6,118 bases of DNA, taken from a bacterium. GTDB lineage: Bacteria; CBDUZB01; JAGLHV01. The notes below the pieces were generated by a model. It was given only the letters and a program-made list of their open reading frames with translations, was not told where the DNA came from and ran no database searches. The translations under genes and the position numbers were made by a program. The stretch is from the NCBI GenBank assembly GCA_023132075.1, contig JAGLYT010000099.1, positions 1 to 6,118 on the forward strand, given 5' to 3'. Positions 6,035 to 6,118 of this stretch are shown here, one piece after another (within the stretch, counting starts at the first letter, position 1; every line of letters begins with the position of its first letter).

Positions 6035-6118
6035 TTAAATACTACCAACAACGCATTTTACCGCCTTCCTTAAATCCTGAATAAAAAGGCTAAAATCCCC
6101 TAAATATACTTTTTTTCT
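6035..6118 (-). CDS. C-terminal end of a gene entering from the right edge (hypothetical, partial)
   Basis: Reading from the window edge, one minus-strand frame stays open for 27 codons and stops at TAA (6037-6035). The other two minus frames stop within about ten codons of the edge. The peptide contains KKVYLGDFSLFIQDLRKAV and ends CVVGSI, an amphipathic, protein-like tail. A hairpin follows immediately, as expected at the end of a gene. Such basic-hydrophobic tails occur in enzymes of cell-surface polysaccharide synthesis, but 27 residues are too few to name a family. It would lie upstream of the radical SAM gene on the same strand, about 100 bases away. Confidence 0.5.
   Translation of the reverse strand, partial: RKKVYLGDFSLFIQDLRKAVKCVVGSI

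Noticed and set aside
5887-6084. Plus-strand frame of 65 codons across the hairpin, including a TTG at 6028 after AGGAGG
   Set aside because: It overlaps the radical SAM start and the partial right-edge gene, shows no protein-like organisation, and its Shine-Dalgarno is one arm of the hairpin stem.

Overview
The window is an AT-rich bacterial segment in which every convincing gene lies on the minus strand, so transcription runs from high to low coordinates. The core is a compact housekeeping cluster: tmk (thymidylate kinase), holB (DNA polymerase III delta' subunit), ricT (PSP1/YaaT-family regulator) and metG (methionyl-tRNA synthetase). The order resembles the Bacillus tmk-darA-yaaR-holB-ricT-yabA...metS region with the intervening genes removed, and similar compact orders occur in other deep bacterial lineages. 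Protein families, base composition and the hairpin-rich repeat next to metG would suit an uncultured lineage such as Omnitrophota or a relative. That placement is a guess from gene order and style, not a demonstrated assignment.

Layout from left to right: (1-93) a reading frame on the minus strand that runs off the left edge, possibly the start of the next gene; (94-207) three consecutive hairpins resembling a REP-like or miniature mobile repeat directly behind metG; (233-4396) the four-gene cluster metG, ricT, holB, tmk with gaps of 35, 91 and 15 bases; (4397-4873) a 477-base AT-rich intergenic stretch holding a strong sigma70-type promoter for the cluster, a second weaker candidate promoter and a hairpin behind the upstream gene; (4874-5935) a radical SAM protein with a SPASM-like C-terminus; (5991-6025) a hairpin; (6035-6118) the last 27 codons of a further minus-strand gene entering from the right edge.

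The four clustered genes supply dTTP precursor (Tmk), clamp-loader function (HolB), a probable RNA-processing regulator (RicT) and charged methionyl-tRNA (MetG), and are most simply read as one operon started from the promoter at 4439-4467. The radical SAM gene belongs to a separate transcription unit with an unknown substrate. I see no CRISPR array, rRNA, tRNA, complete insertion sequence or phage gene, and no evidence for a new multi-gene system. The most noteworthy items are the hairpin cluster at the metG end, the long insertion in the HolB zinc module, and the uncharacterised radical SAM protein.
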